Shown in pieces: positions 22,982 through 34,891 of a stretch of DNA of 64,000 bases; position 1 is the first letter of the stretch; each line of letters opens with the position of its first letter. Origin of the DNA: Mytilinidion resinicola (taxonomy: Eukaryota > Ascomycota > Dothideomycetes > Mytilinidiales > Mytilinidiaceae); the NCBI RefSeq assembly GCF_010093595.1, contig NW_022985451.1:1180057-1244056 (forward strand). The letters run 5' to 3'. The position numbers were made by a program, and so were the translations under genes. The notes under the pieces were generated by a model. That model was not told where the DNA came from, did no database searches, and saw only the letters and a list, made by a program, of their open reading frames with translations.

Positions 22982-23612
22982 ATGAAGCCCTCCACGACCG
23001 CCGCCGCCGCTACCCTTGTCTTCCTCTTTGTCTGGCCTTCTCGCCACCGCTCTCCCCGCGGGGACACCAACTACCAGCTCTAAGACACCAACCACCAGCT
23101 CCAACGCAACTTACACTCTCACTCTCGGTCCCTTTCTCAGTCCTAAAGCTAAACTCCTGTTTGCTGAGTGGTTAAACAGGACTTAGCCTCAGGATAAACT
23201 CCTTGAAGATGATACGGTTAGGATGCCCATCCCCTCTCCCGGATATTTCCCCGAGTCTCCCAAACATCCGGGTATACTCCCTGATAATAATGAGATCGGG
23301 ATTCATAACACTACTTCCGGAGGAAATTAGGGACAGTGGGAGGCACGACTGAGTTGGGATCGACAAGGCCATTTCCGATTCGTCATGGGTGTGGGGGATG
23401 ATCAGAAGCGGATTAATATCGACGTGATGGAGACATGTTGGATTTTCGAGGAGGCGGAGGTTTCGAAAGAACTTAATCAAACTGATACCTTGGAAGCACG
23501 GATCTGCGCTATGTTGCTGAGGCGTCTTCAGATATCTCTAGTGCCGAAGTGCTTCACAGTTCTTAGAATCCTTAAATCAAATTACGACGTCGTCACAAGC
23601 ATCCAGGCCTGA
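22982..23612 (+). pseudogene. Decayed small secreted-protein gene
   Basis: An ATG at 22982 opens MKPSTTAAAATLVFLF. A +1 frame change then continues into SGLLATALPAGTPTTSS, together giving a signal peptide and a Thr/Ser-rich cleavage region. The new frame runs to a TGA at 23612 with in-frame TAG stops near 23186 and 23329. Both stops are compatible with CAG-to-TAG changes. The protein would be about 200 aa with LTLGPFLSPKAKLLFAEWL and FRFVMGVGDDQKRIN segments. I do not recognise the family. One frameshift plus two stops make it a pseudogene, unless unseen introns remove them. Confidence 0.6.
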
Positions 23613-23777
23613 ATCTAAATGCATAAGAAAGATGAAATGAAGTTTGCTTGCTTCCATACATTCGTTACTCGTATTCTCTAGCCAAAACACCTTACCCGCC
23701 AACTCATTCAACTACTGTCTACCCCAAGACACGCCCATCCCTCTCTGTCATACTCTCCCTATCCTCTCATACGTCGA

Positions 23778-25608
23778 CTAATACTCCTTCTCATTTCCCT
23801 CATTATAGGTCACGCTCCTCTTCCTCTGTGCCTCCAGCTCATAATCCGTCAAGCTCATCTTCCTCTGCGCGCCCTGCTGGTGCTGCACATCCGCGACATC
23901 CTGGAAGCTAACACTGGGCACGAAGCCGGACGACTGCCACGCATGCGGCACCTTGGCGTACAACTCGTCGACTTGCTCGAGGGAGAGACCCTTGGTCTCG
24001 TAGATCATGCCCCACACGAAGAAGATGCAGATGAAGCAGCAGCCGCCCCAGATGAAGAAGACTTTGGAGCCGAGGTTGGCGTCGCCGGGGTCGTTGTTTA
24101 CGAGATAGGGTGTTGCACTGGTGAAGAAAGGTTAGAGCACATTTTTTGAAAAGAGTTGGGTAACTAAGGTAGCACTTACTATGCAATAGCCCAGTTCAGA
24201 AGCCAATTGGACGCGGTGGTCATAGAAAGCGACTTTGCACGGACTTTGAGCGGGAAGATCTCACCGGTGACGACCCACGCAACGGGTCCCCAAGAGCAGG
24301 CGAAGAAGAAAATGTAGATACACACGAAAGCGATCAAAGCTTTCTGAGCGGCAAGATTCTGGACACCAGCTACAGTTCCGGTAATAGCGACGATGAATTG
24401 GCAAACGGCCATACCGATGGCGCCAAAGAGGAGTAGGGGGCGACGACCCCATTTCTCAACCATGTACAAACCCGGGAAAGTCGATCCGACATTGACACAA
24501 GAAGTGATCAAGCTCACGACGAACGGGTTGGAGATGCCGGAGTTCTTGAAGAAGGAGGTACCATAGTAGAAGATGAAATTCACACCAGTCAGCTGCTGAA
24601 GGGCTTGGAGGAGGCAGCCAGTAGCGAGACGGAATCCTAGGTTGCCCTTGAAGCAGTCGAAGTAAGTGGCCTTGCCAAGAGACAGCTCGTATTCGTGGTT
24701 GGCAGTGATCTCAGCCAACTCTTCCAAGAGAGCAGGGTGTTCGACGTCGAGTCTTCGAAGCTTGGAGAGCGATCTAGCGGCCTTCTCCGGCTTGCCCGTC
24801 TTAATTAGGTAACGTGGAGTTTCAGGAAGAAATATGCATCCCGTGATCAAAATGATGGCCCATGCAAATTGAACAGCAATTGGAATGCGGTAGGAGCCGG
24901 TATCATTGCGATTCTTTGCGGCATTGTCGACGATGGCGGCGAGAAGGAGACCAATGGTTATAGCCAGCTGGTAGCAACCGACGACAGCACCACGAATCCA
25001 CTTGGGAGAAGTTTCAGACTGGTAAAGAGGGACTGGTGTCGTTAGTGCGAGCTTTGGAAAGGTGGGGGAGGTGCACTAACTTGTGGCTGAGATCATTCCG
25101 ACACCATAACCCGCAAAGAAACGGCCAGCGACGAACATGGGAATCTGCGTAGCAGCGGTTTGCAGAATGACGCCTAAGCAGAAGACCATTACGCATGCAA
25201 TCAATCCCAATCGTCTACCAATGAAATCGGCAACGGCTACTCATGTATTAGATTTCATTGAACCCGTTACACGACACAAAACTTACGAGCAGCAGTCAAG
25301 GCACCAAAGAAAGTTCCGGCGGAAAGAATAGATACAATCTCAGATGATTGGCTGGAAGTGACATCCGGTAGGTGGTCTTTGGTGTTGATATAGCCGGTTG
25401 AGAACTCCTTCCTCCAGTAGTTCATGCCCAGGATGCCACCAATCGTGCCAGTATCATATCTAGCGGAGGTCAGCTAAAGCCCAGATAGCGCATGAAGTTA
25501 CGTATCCTACCCGAAGAGAACACCACCGAAGGCGACGAAGAGACCGATAAAAATGGCAGGCAAGGCAGAGCCAGGAGTGCCCGGAGGCGGCCTGAGCATG
25601 ATACCCAT
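23778..25608 (-). CDS. MFS hexose transporter (sugar porter family, RCO3/MstA-like)
   Basis: Five exons (25608-25511, 25459-25287, 25236-25081, 25032-24180, 24117-23778) with introns of 48-62 nt give 539 aa, and all junction phases agree. The N-terminus leads into TM1 with GVLFGYDTGTIGGI. DFIGRRLG follows TM2, and PETPRYLIKTGK marks the central loop. QQLTGVNFIFYYG lies in TM7, WGRRPLL in the loop after TM8, and CSWGPVAWVVTGEIFPLKVR in TM10. A charged cytosolic tail begins YETKGLSLEQVDELY. These are the signatures of fungal glucose/hexose-proton symporters of the plasma membrane. The closest type by eye is the high-affinity glucose transporter group. Substrate and affinity are inferred. The start at 25608 is the first in-frame ATG. 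Confidence 0.93.
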
Positions 25609-27812
25609 CTTGAATTCGTCGGGAGGTTGCGCAACTACGATACTGGGTACAAATAGGCGCGAAGAGCGTCGGTATGGTGTGCTTGACACTTGGCGATGGT
25701 GGAAGAAAAAGAGGAGACCCGATGATGTTTATGTAGTGCTCGGTAGGTTGGTAGTGGTTTCCTTCAAGAAATAGTACGTGTCTGAGCTCCCAAAGCACTA
25801 GCAGCGGGCAACGACAGTGGCGCGCCGCGGCAGGATGGAGAAGCATCCTTTACTGGACGCCACCCATGTCTAGGCTATGATGACCACGGGATCCTAGGCC
25901 CGTGGCGGCTTGGGAGTGCGTGACACTAACGATCCATGGACGGCTCGAACCATGACGATGTGACCAACCGTCAAGGTGATCCCCGCTACCGCGGTTGAAC
26001 TTGATGGAAACCGTGCCTCTAATTTGTTCACGGGACTATAAAATCAGAGAACACGTTTGAACTTCAGAATGACGACAACGCAAAAGTTGAAATCTAGACG
26101 AAACAGGAGTACTATGAAGATGGAATTGATGCTTTGGGTTGGAGGCTGATATCGGAAAGATCGCGGGAGAATAACAGAAAGTTGGAGGCGGCGCGCGGAC
26201 ACTACCAGAGGGTGCAGCTTTTAGCTTCATGCATGTGGGGAGTGGATGCGGGGAAAGAAGCTGCATCGTCAGAAAGTCGTGCCACCTACCTCAGCGAGAC
26301 CCCGATGTGGCCAATTTTCGATCCCGATGCTGTCATAGTCATAATTGATCAGCTGCTACTTCGTGGATGCTCGCGTAGCTGTGACCGATCGAGTTTTTTT
26401 TGCCATGAAGCTTTACGAATTGTTTCTTCATGGATAGATTCAGAAGTGAAGCCTCGACAACAGCCCGGTGGCTGTCCACCCGAGAATCTTTCCGTGGGAC
26501 TGCTTGCGAAGCAGGTTGCCGCTAAAGTGGTCTAGATGGAGTATTGCTCACAGTCTGCTTCTAGCCAAGCTTGCATTCTTCAGGAATAGTTACCTTTGTA
26601 TGGAAGAATTCTAGAAGACTTCCAAAACTTGGCTTCGAGATCGGTCTATGACCAGCTAGCGTGGGCATCCGTGCAAACTAAGTGCCTTCTACACTCCTAA
26701 ATGTCGGCAGTTGAAAACCCCGCCAAAGTCCAGAGCCTCCACAGTGGTGTAGAGGGATGGTTACAACAGGACCTTGTCAGCCTCCAGTCGTAGTCGACGC
26801 CAACGTAGAGAGGGTGTGGAGACACCACAGATGTGTTCCGGAGTTCCCCATGGAGAAGCCCCGAGCATCATGATCTGATGAAGCAAGGCGTGAGCTGAAA
26901 CCCGCATTATGGAAGAAGTAGACCGGACTGAAGACTAATGCCAGGAGCCTGTCAGGCGGTTCAACATCGAGGCACAAAGCGACGCTGGATCTCGAGGCGG
27001 CCCTGGCACGATCGTGGAGTTTGGAAACGGAAAAGCGTTGATTGGACACGGTGGGAAAGGCCGTGGAACTTGCACTACTACTGTGAGGAGCGAGAAGATA
27101 ATGCACGTAATCTTGGTTGGTGGCGTGGCACTACTTAGATGAGATTCCCAACGCAGGGTGTAGCAGGCCTCTAGAACGGAGTACATGGTGTTTGTTGGGA
27201 TACAGGGAGTATCGACCCAGGGCATAAACCTATCGGAAACAAAGGTGGCGATTGACACCGCAAGTCTAGGTTTTGAAGAGGTACTGGTGGTTGCAAGGAG
27301 GTTGAATTCTGCCTATGCGATGATCTACCTAGGCGATGATCTACTCGAAGGATCTTGCTGAAGTGTGGAGAGCGGTGCTAACGAAGAATGAAAGATGTCG
27401 GGTCTACATCCCGAATTCAAAGATTAGAATGACTTGTCAAATATAGGAGAAGTTCTCCAATCAAGGGAGCCGTCACTCATACCATAGGTCAGTAGAGCTC
27501 AATGTATTGGACCTCGATCTCTGTCACATGATTTACACGTGATAGCTTCACTCGTAGAATCACTACTTCTGTTCAATGCCCTCCAACTCACGAAAAAGCT
27601 CGAATTCTATGCAACAACCTTGAAACGGTGAAGGACGACGCACGTCTGGTTCAAGATCTCGAACAGTTCACGTCCATATCAATTGACCAATCAACGCCCT
27701 CCCGCCCCTCCAACAACGCGTCGCGTTCCCTTGCTCCATAGATTTTCCTCCAACACCACACCGCTTTCTCCACCTTAACACACTCCACCAATTCCTCCCT
27801 TTCCTCTCTACC
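25609..27812. other. Intergenic stretch between the hexose transporter and dUTPase genes
   Basis: No supported gene. A 133-codon frame at 26,134-26,535 lacks any domain or coding-like composition. The part next to 25,608 presumably contains the transporter promoter. Confidence 0.4.
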
Positions 27813-28601
27813 ATGACCACTCCCATTGACTCTGCCTCCACCCCCGCCGCCGAAATCCTCCACGAACCACCCTCTCTCCCATCCTCCCCCCTCCCCAAAC
27901 GAACAAAAGTCATCGATCCCACTCCCCTCAACAGCTCCTCCGCCCTCCCCCGCGGCTCAGACAGCGGCGCCGCAACACCCACTCCCCTCGCGACGACATC
28001 AATAGGAACACACCACCCCACACACGCGCTCGGCTCGTCAACAATGGCAGAAGCGGCCCCAACGCTACAGGTGCAGTTCCTGAGCGACAAGGCCAAAGCC
28101 CCAACGAAGGGGAGCGAGTTCAGCGCCGGCCATGACCTCTACGCGAGCGCGGATATCGTGGTGCCAGCGCGGCAGCGGGCGAAAGTGGCGACTGATATCT
28201 CTATCAGCGTGCCTGTGGGAACGTGTAAGTGCCCCGTCCATACCCCCTCTCCTCTCCTCTCCCTTCCACCGGGAAATAGTAGCTAATCAGATATTGGATA
28301 TCCAGACGCTCGCATCGCCCCCCGCTCCGGCCTCGCCGCCAAACATGGCATTGACACGCTCGCTGGTGTGATTGATGCTGATTACCGCGGCCCGGTGATC
28401 GTGCTGCTGGCTAATCTGTCTGACGAGGACTTCGAGATCAAGGCGGGCGACCGCATTGCGCAGTTGATTGTGGAACGAATCCTCATGCCGACAGTCGTGG
28501 TGGTTGAGAAGTTGGAAGAGAGCGTCAGGGGCGCCGGGGGGTTTGGGAGCACGGGAGGGTTTGGGGGCGTGCTGGGAGCTACTGTGGTTAATGGGGTTTA
28601 G
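27813..28601 (+). CDS. DUT1: dUTP diphosphatase (dUTPase)
   Basis: Exons 27813-28224 and 28306-28601 flank an 81-nt intron and encode 235 aa. All five trimeric dUTPase motifs are present: AGHDLYAS (105-112), APRSGLA (142-148), [10 protein letters not shown] (158-167, with the catalytic Asp), [12 protein letters not shown] (185-196) and the P-loop-like [13 protein letters not shown] (212-224). The enzyme hydrolyses dUTP to dUMP and diphosphate, keeping uracil out of DNA and feeding dTMP synthesis. The first 77 residues are a Ser/Pro/Thr-rich extension. Met78 begins the conserved core and could serve as an alternative start giving a shorter isoform. It converges with MMS19, whose stop codon is about 420 bp away. 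Confidence 0.97.
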
Positions 28602-29023
28602 GAGGTCTGAGAAGTCCGAATGGTGGTTCGTCGATGCTGGGCAATATAGATGGGGACTGGCACGTCTGGATTGGCGTTTGCATCTGGGATAAGACTGGTA
28701 TTACGAGCATCTGGAAAGATGAGATTGTTTCAGATTACCCCGATTAACTCACACAAGGTCTTTGATGGTTGGGCATAGAGAATCGATCGACGCTCTCGTA
28801 CAAATGACTCGGCCTCTCGTGACACTTCTCTCTGGTATTATGAGTAGTAGCCCAGCTTGTCAGTAGCTAGTCAGTCAAGGAGCAGTGTGATTTGCACCGC
28901 TTGAAGAATGACATCGCCACTGGATTTTTGTAGTCCCATGAGGGAACTTATGACCTGTCTCTGTGCCAGCGGCTTTCTATGGCTATCCCAAAATTCCACC
29001 AACTCTCTAGCTCAAAACTCATC

Positions 29024-32000
29024 CTACTCATCGTCATCCCCCACATCATCCACTCCCAACCACTTTGCCCGACACTTCACCGCTTCCGTCCTGACGACCC
29101 TCTTCCTATCATCCAACGCGCCCGTCAACCGCTTGATCACCTGCCTCCGATACGGCAGCACAATCTCCGTCCTCAGCGACGCCGGAACCTGCGCCAGACA
29201 CTTCAGCGCCACCGCGCGGACTCTCGCCGGATCCTGCAACACCCCTTTTGCGCCTGCCGCGGGAACCTTGCCTACAGCTGGCGCAGCAATGTTCAGCAGC
29301 CGCGTAATCAAGCTGCCCACATGCCCTTCAACCGCCTTCGGCAGGTCGGTCAGCAGCATCTCCAGCATGTCTACTGCAGCCTCTTTGACTACCTCCTCCC
29401 CCTCCAGATCGAGGCTCTGTAAAAGGAGCGGCGCTAGCGTTTCCAACTCCTCTTTGACGACGGCGAATGGAACCCATCGCAGAATGCCGCTCAGTGCGAT
29501 TAGGTAGTTTGGTTTCGTTTCCGCGTCCGCTTCTCGGACCCTGGTTGCGATTTCGGGGACCAGGAGTGTGAAGACTTTTTGCTTGTGGAGACCGGAGATC
29601 GTGCAGTGGTTCTGCTTTGTCAGCAGGTCGTCTGGCTGTAGTAGAGTCGCGAAGCCGTGCGCGAAGAGCTTGCCGAGGTTTTGGTCGGAGAGGAAAGAAA
29701 GAAGAGGAGGAAATAAGGTGTTGAGGAGTGGACTGTTCCTGAGCACTAGGCCTTTCAGTATCGAGAAGATGACGCGGACTGATGATGAGTTTAGGGCTCG
29801 CGGATCGACCAGCCCACTTTGAGACGAGAAGATTGGCTCGATGATTTGTTTGAGTAACGAAGTTGGGATGAACTTGTTAACGATGAGGGAGATTTGGCAG
29901 AGTGAGGCGGCGCGAACCGGGGATGACAGAGACAACTGATCGGAAAAGCTTATTAGAGCATTTAAGAGACTTTGTGGTTCACTAGGTAGTGGTACGTCTC
30001 TGCGAAGAGCGGCTAGCAGATGGGCGGAAATTATTGTCCATTTCGTTTGTTGAGGAGAACAAGCCAGCTTGAAGGGTGGAAGGTCGCTCTGAGAAAGGCC
30101 GCTCGAGAGTGTGTATGTTGAACTCGCTATTTGAGATTGTGAGGGGCTGGGTTGCGATCGGATGATAATGTTGCATATTCGGCCAACGAGGTCCAAAGTC
30201 GATTCATTGTCGAATGCCAGTTGAAGGGATGGGTCTGCGCTAGAGACTTGCGAAAGGAGAGGCACGACGATATCTTCGTAATATGGAGACGTTTCGGTCG
30301 CCTGTTCGATTTTGGATGACCCTTGGGTAAGTGCGTACAGGATAGCAGTCAACAGAGCTCCCAGATAGGCTGACGAGGCTCCTTGTTTGATGGCTGCATT
30401 GAGCTTGTTCTTGAGCCGTAATATTACGGTGTCGAAGACTGCTCCTTCGCTGCTCAGTTTTGCGAATGCCTCGAGAACTGGAATATAGCTGAGTGATCCA
30501 TCCACATCACTATCGGGGAGCTCCGCCATGAAAGCGGGGAACGCTCTATCCACCACCAACTGTGGTTTTTGATGAGCAATCTCAAGGAGGCCATTGATCG
30601 CAGCGGACTTCATTTCATCGTCGCCATGTGATTCCTCTGTAATTACCACGTCGTGGAAGAGTTGGATTATCCTCGTGATTTCTTCGTCCTTAAGAAGTTG
30701 CCGAACTTTTGTAGATTGTAGTAATCCGTTCAGACATACCACACGGAACGAGACTTCTTTGATCGGTGCTGTAGTGAGTCCGTTGATCATGACTTGAAGA
30801 GCTTGCTCGTTAAATTCGGTCAAAGCATTACTCGCAGGATCGACGTCGGCCTTTTTACTCAGGTACCGCCACTCTCCGAAGACTTTCGAATTAGCTTCCA
30901 CCAATTTCACGTAGACCTCAAGCAAGCCCCTTCTCTTTGCTATGGTATCGGCAGTTTGAAAGAGCGTGAAGAGGTTTGGAAGAACGATGGCCAGGATAAT
31001 GTTTGTGACTTCTGGGGAAACACTTGACAGTTGATATAAAATCTGGCCTGTTGCTTGCGACTGCTTTGTTGGAGCGTCTTCAAGGTGTTCGTTGCACTCT
31101 TTCGTGACTGGCCTCAAGTAAGCGTTCAAAGAACCGGTGGTACCCTGAGAGAGCGTATTGGCGATTTCTCCTAGGGCTGTAAGCGCTTCCTGGGCCAAGT
31201 CATCTTCCTGCGAGTTCAAAATCTCAAATTTGAGCGCATCCCAAAGGGTCACTGAATATAGTGAAACTGTCCTCGGTCCGTATTCCATGACACACGAACT
31301 GATGGTTTGAAGCACGTCACGCTACAACAGATTAGCCTTCCGGATATACGAATCATATATAAAGCATCGGAATCATACCTTAGTGTTCATAGACGTGGAA
31401 TCTAGCTTGTCAAGTAGAGCCGGGAATGAATATGGTGCAAAATCGGCCGTTGATGCAATGCAATCACGCAGTCGATCTTTCAAATCCTGGGCCGTAATTC
31501 CATACGGGTCGTCCGGAGGCGGTCTAAAGGTAATGGGGAAATAGTTGAAGACGGCGTCAAATAACTCCTGGAGGCATTTAGCAGTTGCACAAGACGCACC
31601 CTTAGGACCATTCACCTGAGCATCTGCACCAATTGCCCATTCAGTCATGGGAACCTTTAGGATGGAAAAGACTACCATCAAATTGCGAGGGTCCTTCTCG
31701 CCGTCGAAATAGGAAATGAAGCGCGACATAAAGTCAGGTGTAGTATCATGTAGAGTTCGTAATGCTCCGCGGAGATCAGCTAAAATTCCCAAGAGTGTTA
31801 TGTTCACGGTATATCCTTACCATTTCTATACTTTGCCATCAAGGCATCTATTAGGGTCAGAACCGGGTATCTTTCGCTCTGTTGTTTGTACTGTCGTAGC
31901 GGGTGGGTGTTGTTGATCAGCCTATCCTCTCGTTAGTATGAGTAGACCCCGTGAAGGCTCTTTGTACGAACGATTCCGTGACAGCGGTGGCTCGCTCATC

Positions 32001-32526
32001 ATCCCATTTTCCACGCTCTTCCAGTGCCATCAACGCCTTCGCGCATGCGCCTAAGCCGTTCCCATCGTCGGCGATGCGAGAGAGCACGAAGTCGCAGAGT
32101 AGGTTTCCTGATCCGTCGGTTCAATATGCTGTTCTCACGTATTTCCGGGAGTATAATGGGGAGTCTTGTAACGACTCGAGAGCGAGAAACGTACGCTGGT
32201 GTCTCGACAAGATTTTCGGGGGGACGAAGGATAGCACCTCCGCGAGGTAGGCCATAGCTAGCAGCAGTCAGTATAATTCCGTAATATCTTGCCAGGATAT
32301 CGTACCCTTCGCCCTAATTGTAAAGTCCTCATTGTTGATATATTCCCCCAGCGATTCTATCAACGCGACAAGCTTCAGCTCATTATTCTGGAGCCCTAGG
32401 ATACGCGTCAGTAACTGTCAATCACGAGTCGCATGCCATCTTACGGGTAGCGGACTGCTCCGCAATGCGCGAGGCCTCCTTCTTGTTCTTGTCAACATCC
32501 AACAGGTAGAGTTGGATATCTGACAT
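29024..32526 (-). CDS. MET18: MMS19/Met18 HEAT-repeat adaptor of cytosolic Fe-S protein assembly
   Basis: Seven exons (32526-32445, 32395-32306, 32257-32195, 32107-31968, 31926-31821, 31779-31379, 31321-29024) total 3180 nt, an exact multiple of three, and encode 1059 aa, the usual size of MMS19. The N-terminal MMS19_N region includes [18 protein letters not shown] and [18 protein letters not shown]. Alpha-helical HEAT repeats fill the rest. The C-terminus, [20 protein letters not shown], is the family's strongest signature. MMS19 works with CIA1 and CIA2 to deliver Fe-S clusters to DNA polymerases, primase and helicases such as XPD. Two introns are only 41 nt long; the exon 4/5 acceptor was chosen by frame. 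It is divergent from MTD1. Confidence 0.95.
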
Positions 32527-32833
32527 CCTCACGGCGTCGCTGCTGGTAGTGTTGAAGCTGGAGGATCGCGGGCTAAGAAGTTCAGACTTCGATGCTTTTT
32601 TGATGACGGAAGAATCGCGCGGCTGTGATTCGTTGGCGACGATCCCAGCCGATGTCGCTCAGACGTGGGGCAGAAAAATATCTGAGGCCGAGCGGTGACT
32701 TTATCCATCCCAAGCACCATTGGAACACTTCGGATGGAAACTTCACTTCAGATATGAGGGTTTCTACTCCATAATCTCGCCCAGTATCCTTTCTTCTTCT
32801 TCACTCTCTTTCACCATCCCAATTGCGCCCACC
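32527..32833. promoter_or_regulatory. Divergent promoter between MMS19 and MTD1 (307 bp)
   Basis: The two start codons at 32526 (minus) and 32834 (plus) leave only 307 bp for both promoters and leaders. A pyrimidine-rich tract just upstream of 32834 is a typical fungal leader on the MTD1 side. Confidence 0.6.
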
Positions 32834-34047
32834 ATGTCTGCGCCCGAAACTGATACCCCACATTGCAAGGTCGTGCTGGCCGGAACCATTGCGAAAAGCC
32901 TTCTCGCAGAGGTCGCAGAAGGACTCAAGCAAATCGAAAGGAAGCCTTTACTGGTCGGCTTCCTCTCCAGTGCAGACCCCGCTGCCAGAGTCTACGCCGA
33001 GTGGACAGGAAAAACCTGCCGCGAAAAGTGAGCATGTTCGTGTTTTTCCCCTTCATCTGAAAGCAGTTCACTCGTAAAACAATTTGAAGCAGAGACCATA
33101 GCTAACATTGCCAATCTAGTGGCTTCGAATTCTCTCTCCGCGAAGTCCCCCGCGACGACCTCGAAGAAGCCCTCATCACCGTCAACACCGACCGCACCGT
33201 CGACGGCATCATAGTTTACTACCCCATCTTCGGCAACCGGCAGGACCAGTACCTCCAGCAGATCGTCGATGTCTCTAAGGATGTCGAGGGCCTCTCTCAC
33301 CGCTACATCTTCAACATGTACCAGAACATCCGCTTCCTCGACTCCCACAACGCGAAGAAAAGCATCCTACCCTGCACGCCTCTAGCCGTTATCAAGATTC
33401 TCGAGCACTTAAGGGTGTATAATACGATTCTGCCGTATGGGAATAGGCTGCATGGGCACACGATCACGGTCATCAATCGCTCAGAGGTGGTAGGACGGCC
33501 GCTAGCGGCGCTGCTGGCAAATGATGGGGCGAGGGTGTATAGTGTTGATATCGGGGATGTGCAGCAGTTCCATCGCGGCCAGGGGCTCAAGAAGAAGAGG
33601 CACGAGGTTGTAGAGATGCCGGGTTGGACTCTGGAGAACTGTCTGCCGGTGAGCGATGTGGTGATCAGTGGCGTGCCTGGGGACAGCTACAAGGTCCCCG
33701 TACATTTGTTGAGAGAGGGTGCGGTGTGCATCAACTTCTCGAGTGAGAGGGTAAGGACCTACCTTTTCGGAGAAACATCTTTGGTGTCCTTGAATGCTGA
33801 TAGATGTGGCACAGAACTTCAGCCCAGAAGTCAAGGAGAAGGCATCAATCTACGTCCCAGCCATTGGGAAAGTCACGATCGTCGTGCTCCTACGAAACCT
33901 TCTCGTAAGTCCACCTATTGTCCTCCCGTAATTTGTGCTCAACCTCAATAGCGGATCGTACAAAACCGAATAGAGACCGAAGCCGAGCCCGCAAAAGCCG
34001 TAGAAAAGCCCGGCACGGTAGAGGAGGCGGCACCTGCTGCGTCATAG
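32834..34047 (+). CDS. MTD1: NAD-dependent 5,10-methylenetetrahydrofolate dehydrogenase
   Basis: Four exons (32834-33027, 33120-33750, 33815-33904, 33952-34047) with introns of 92, 64 and 47 nt encode 336 aa, close to yeast Mtd1. The catalytic N-domain has VYAEWTGKTC and DGIIVYYPIFGNRQDQYLQQ. SILPCTPLAVIKIL leads into the NAD-binding domain with HGHTITVINRSEVVGRPLAA, and YVPAIGKVTI follows. The monofunctional enzyme oxidises cytosolic 5,10-methylene-THF to methenyl-THF, linking the thymidylate and purine one-carbon pools. The length lacks the synthetase domain of the trifunctional C1-THF synthase. The C-terminal extension is Glu/Ala/Pro-rich. It shares its promoter with MMS19. Confidence 0.95.
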
Positions 34048-34344
34048 CACTGTAATATACACATAGAGTTCCCCTTGATACCCTAGCAATCAGATCTAGT
34101 TTTCCACTGGGCTATGTTTGCTTTCTGAGCTACAAAACCTGAGTTGTGGGATCAAAAGTTATAAAATAAGTATAATTTTCAACCTCTCGTCCCCACGCAT
34201 CACGTAGACGTGCGCAGACCGTGACCCTCTGCCTCACTTTGCCCATGGGAAGCACCCGAAGCGTCACCCAGAACTCTAAAAAACACTACTATCAAACCTC
34301 ATCCGTCAGAGCCACAGCCAAAGCCCCCTTCTGTCTTCCCCATC
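34048..34344. other. Short convergent intergenic region
   Basis: It lies between convergent genes and holds no supported coding region. A GGGATCAAA near 34,150 matches the core of the dispersed repeat family but stands alone. Confidence 0.4.
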
Positions 34345-34891
34345 TTACTCCCTCTTCACCCTCCCCTCCCAAGCCGCCAGACTCCACCGTTCCAGCCCCC
34401 ACGCAACCACACATCCCACCGCCAACCCCGTAAACACCCTCTTCTGCGGATCCTCCCTCCCGCCCCACTGCCCCCTAAACTCTGGATCCACCCACGCCGT
34501 GCCCGGATACCAGATCGCGCTCACTCCCGCAACCCAATACAGCGAGCCCAGCAGCGCAGCCGTAGTGATTGAGTCCTTGCGCGTAGCGACGGCAGCGGAG
34601 ACGGTAGTAGCGACAGAGAACGTCGGGGTGAGATAGGGGGTGCGCCAGGTGTAGTAGAGCGTGAGAGCGCCGAGGAGCACGCCGAGCGACATGGTTTGGC
34701 CGTTGTGGAACTTGGCGTGAGGGGGCCAGGCGGGGTTGTGGATGTGGGTGTGGCTGCAGCGGGTTAGTGGTGGGAGGGAAGGGGAAGGGGGTGAGGTACT
34801 TGAAGTCTGCTTTGAGGGGGCCGATGATGCAGAATAGGCTGATGAGGGTGAGGAGGAGGCGGCCTGGGGTGATGGTTGGAGGGTGAGGCAT
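34345..34891 (-). CDS. Small multi-pass membrane protein, function unknown
   Basis: Exons 34891-34800 and 34753-34345 flank a 46-nt intron (GTACCT...GCTGCAG) and encode 166 aa. An N-terminal hydrophobic helix (about residues 9-27) is followed by an NPAWPPHAKFHNGQ motif at the membrane edge and three more hydrophobic stretches. The protein ends in a basic tail, WEGRVKRE. The His-rich HTHIHNPAWPPHAKFH segment looks conserved and could bind metal or line an active site, but that is inference. I recognise the architecture as a fungal small membrane family without a known job. Confidence 0.72.

Noticed and set aside
26134..26535. 133-codon frame between the hexose transporter and dUTPase
   Set aside because: No domain, no coding-type composition and no intron pattern.
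33502..33834. Minus-strand frame opposite MTD1
   Set aside because: It is the antisense shadow of a confidently assigned gene.
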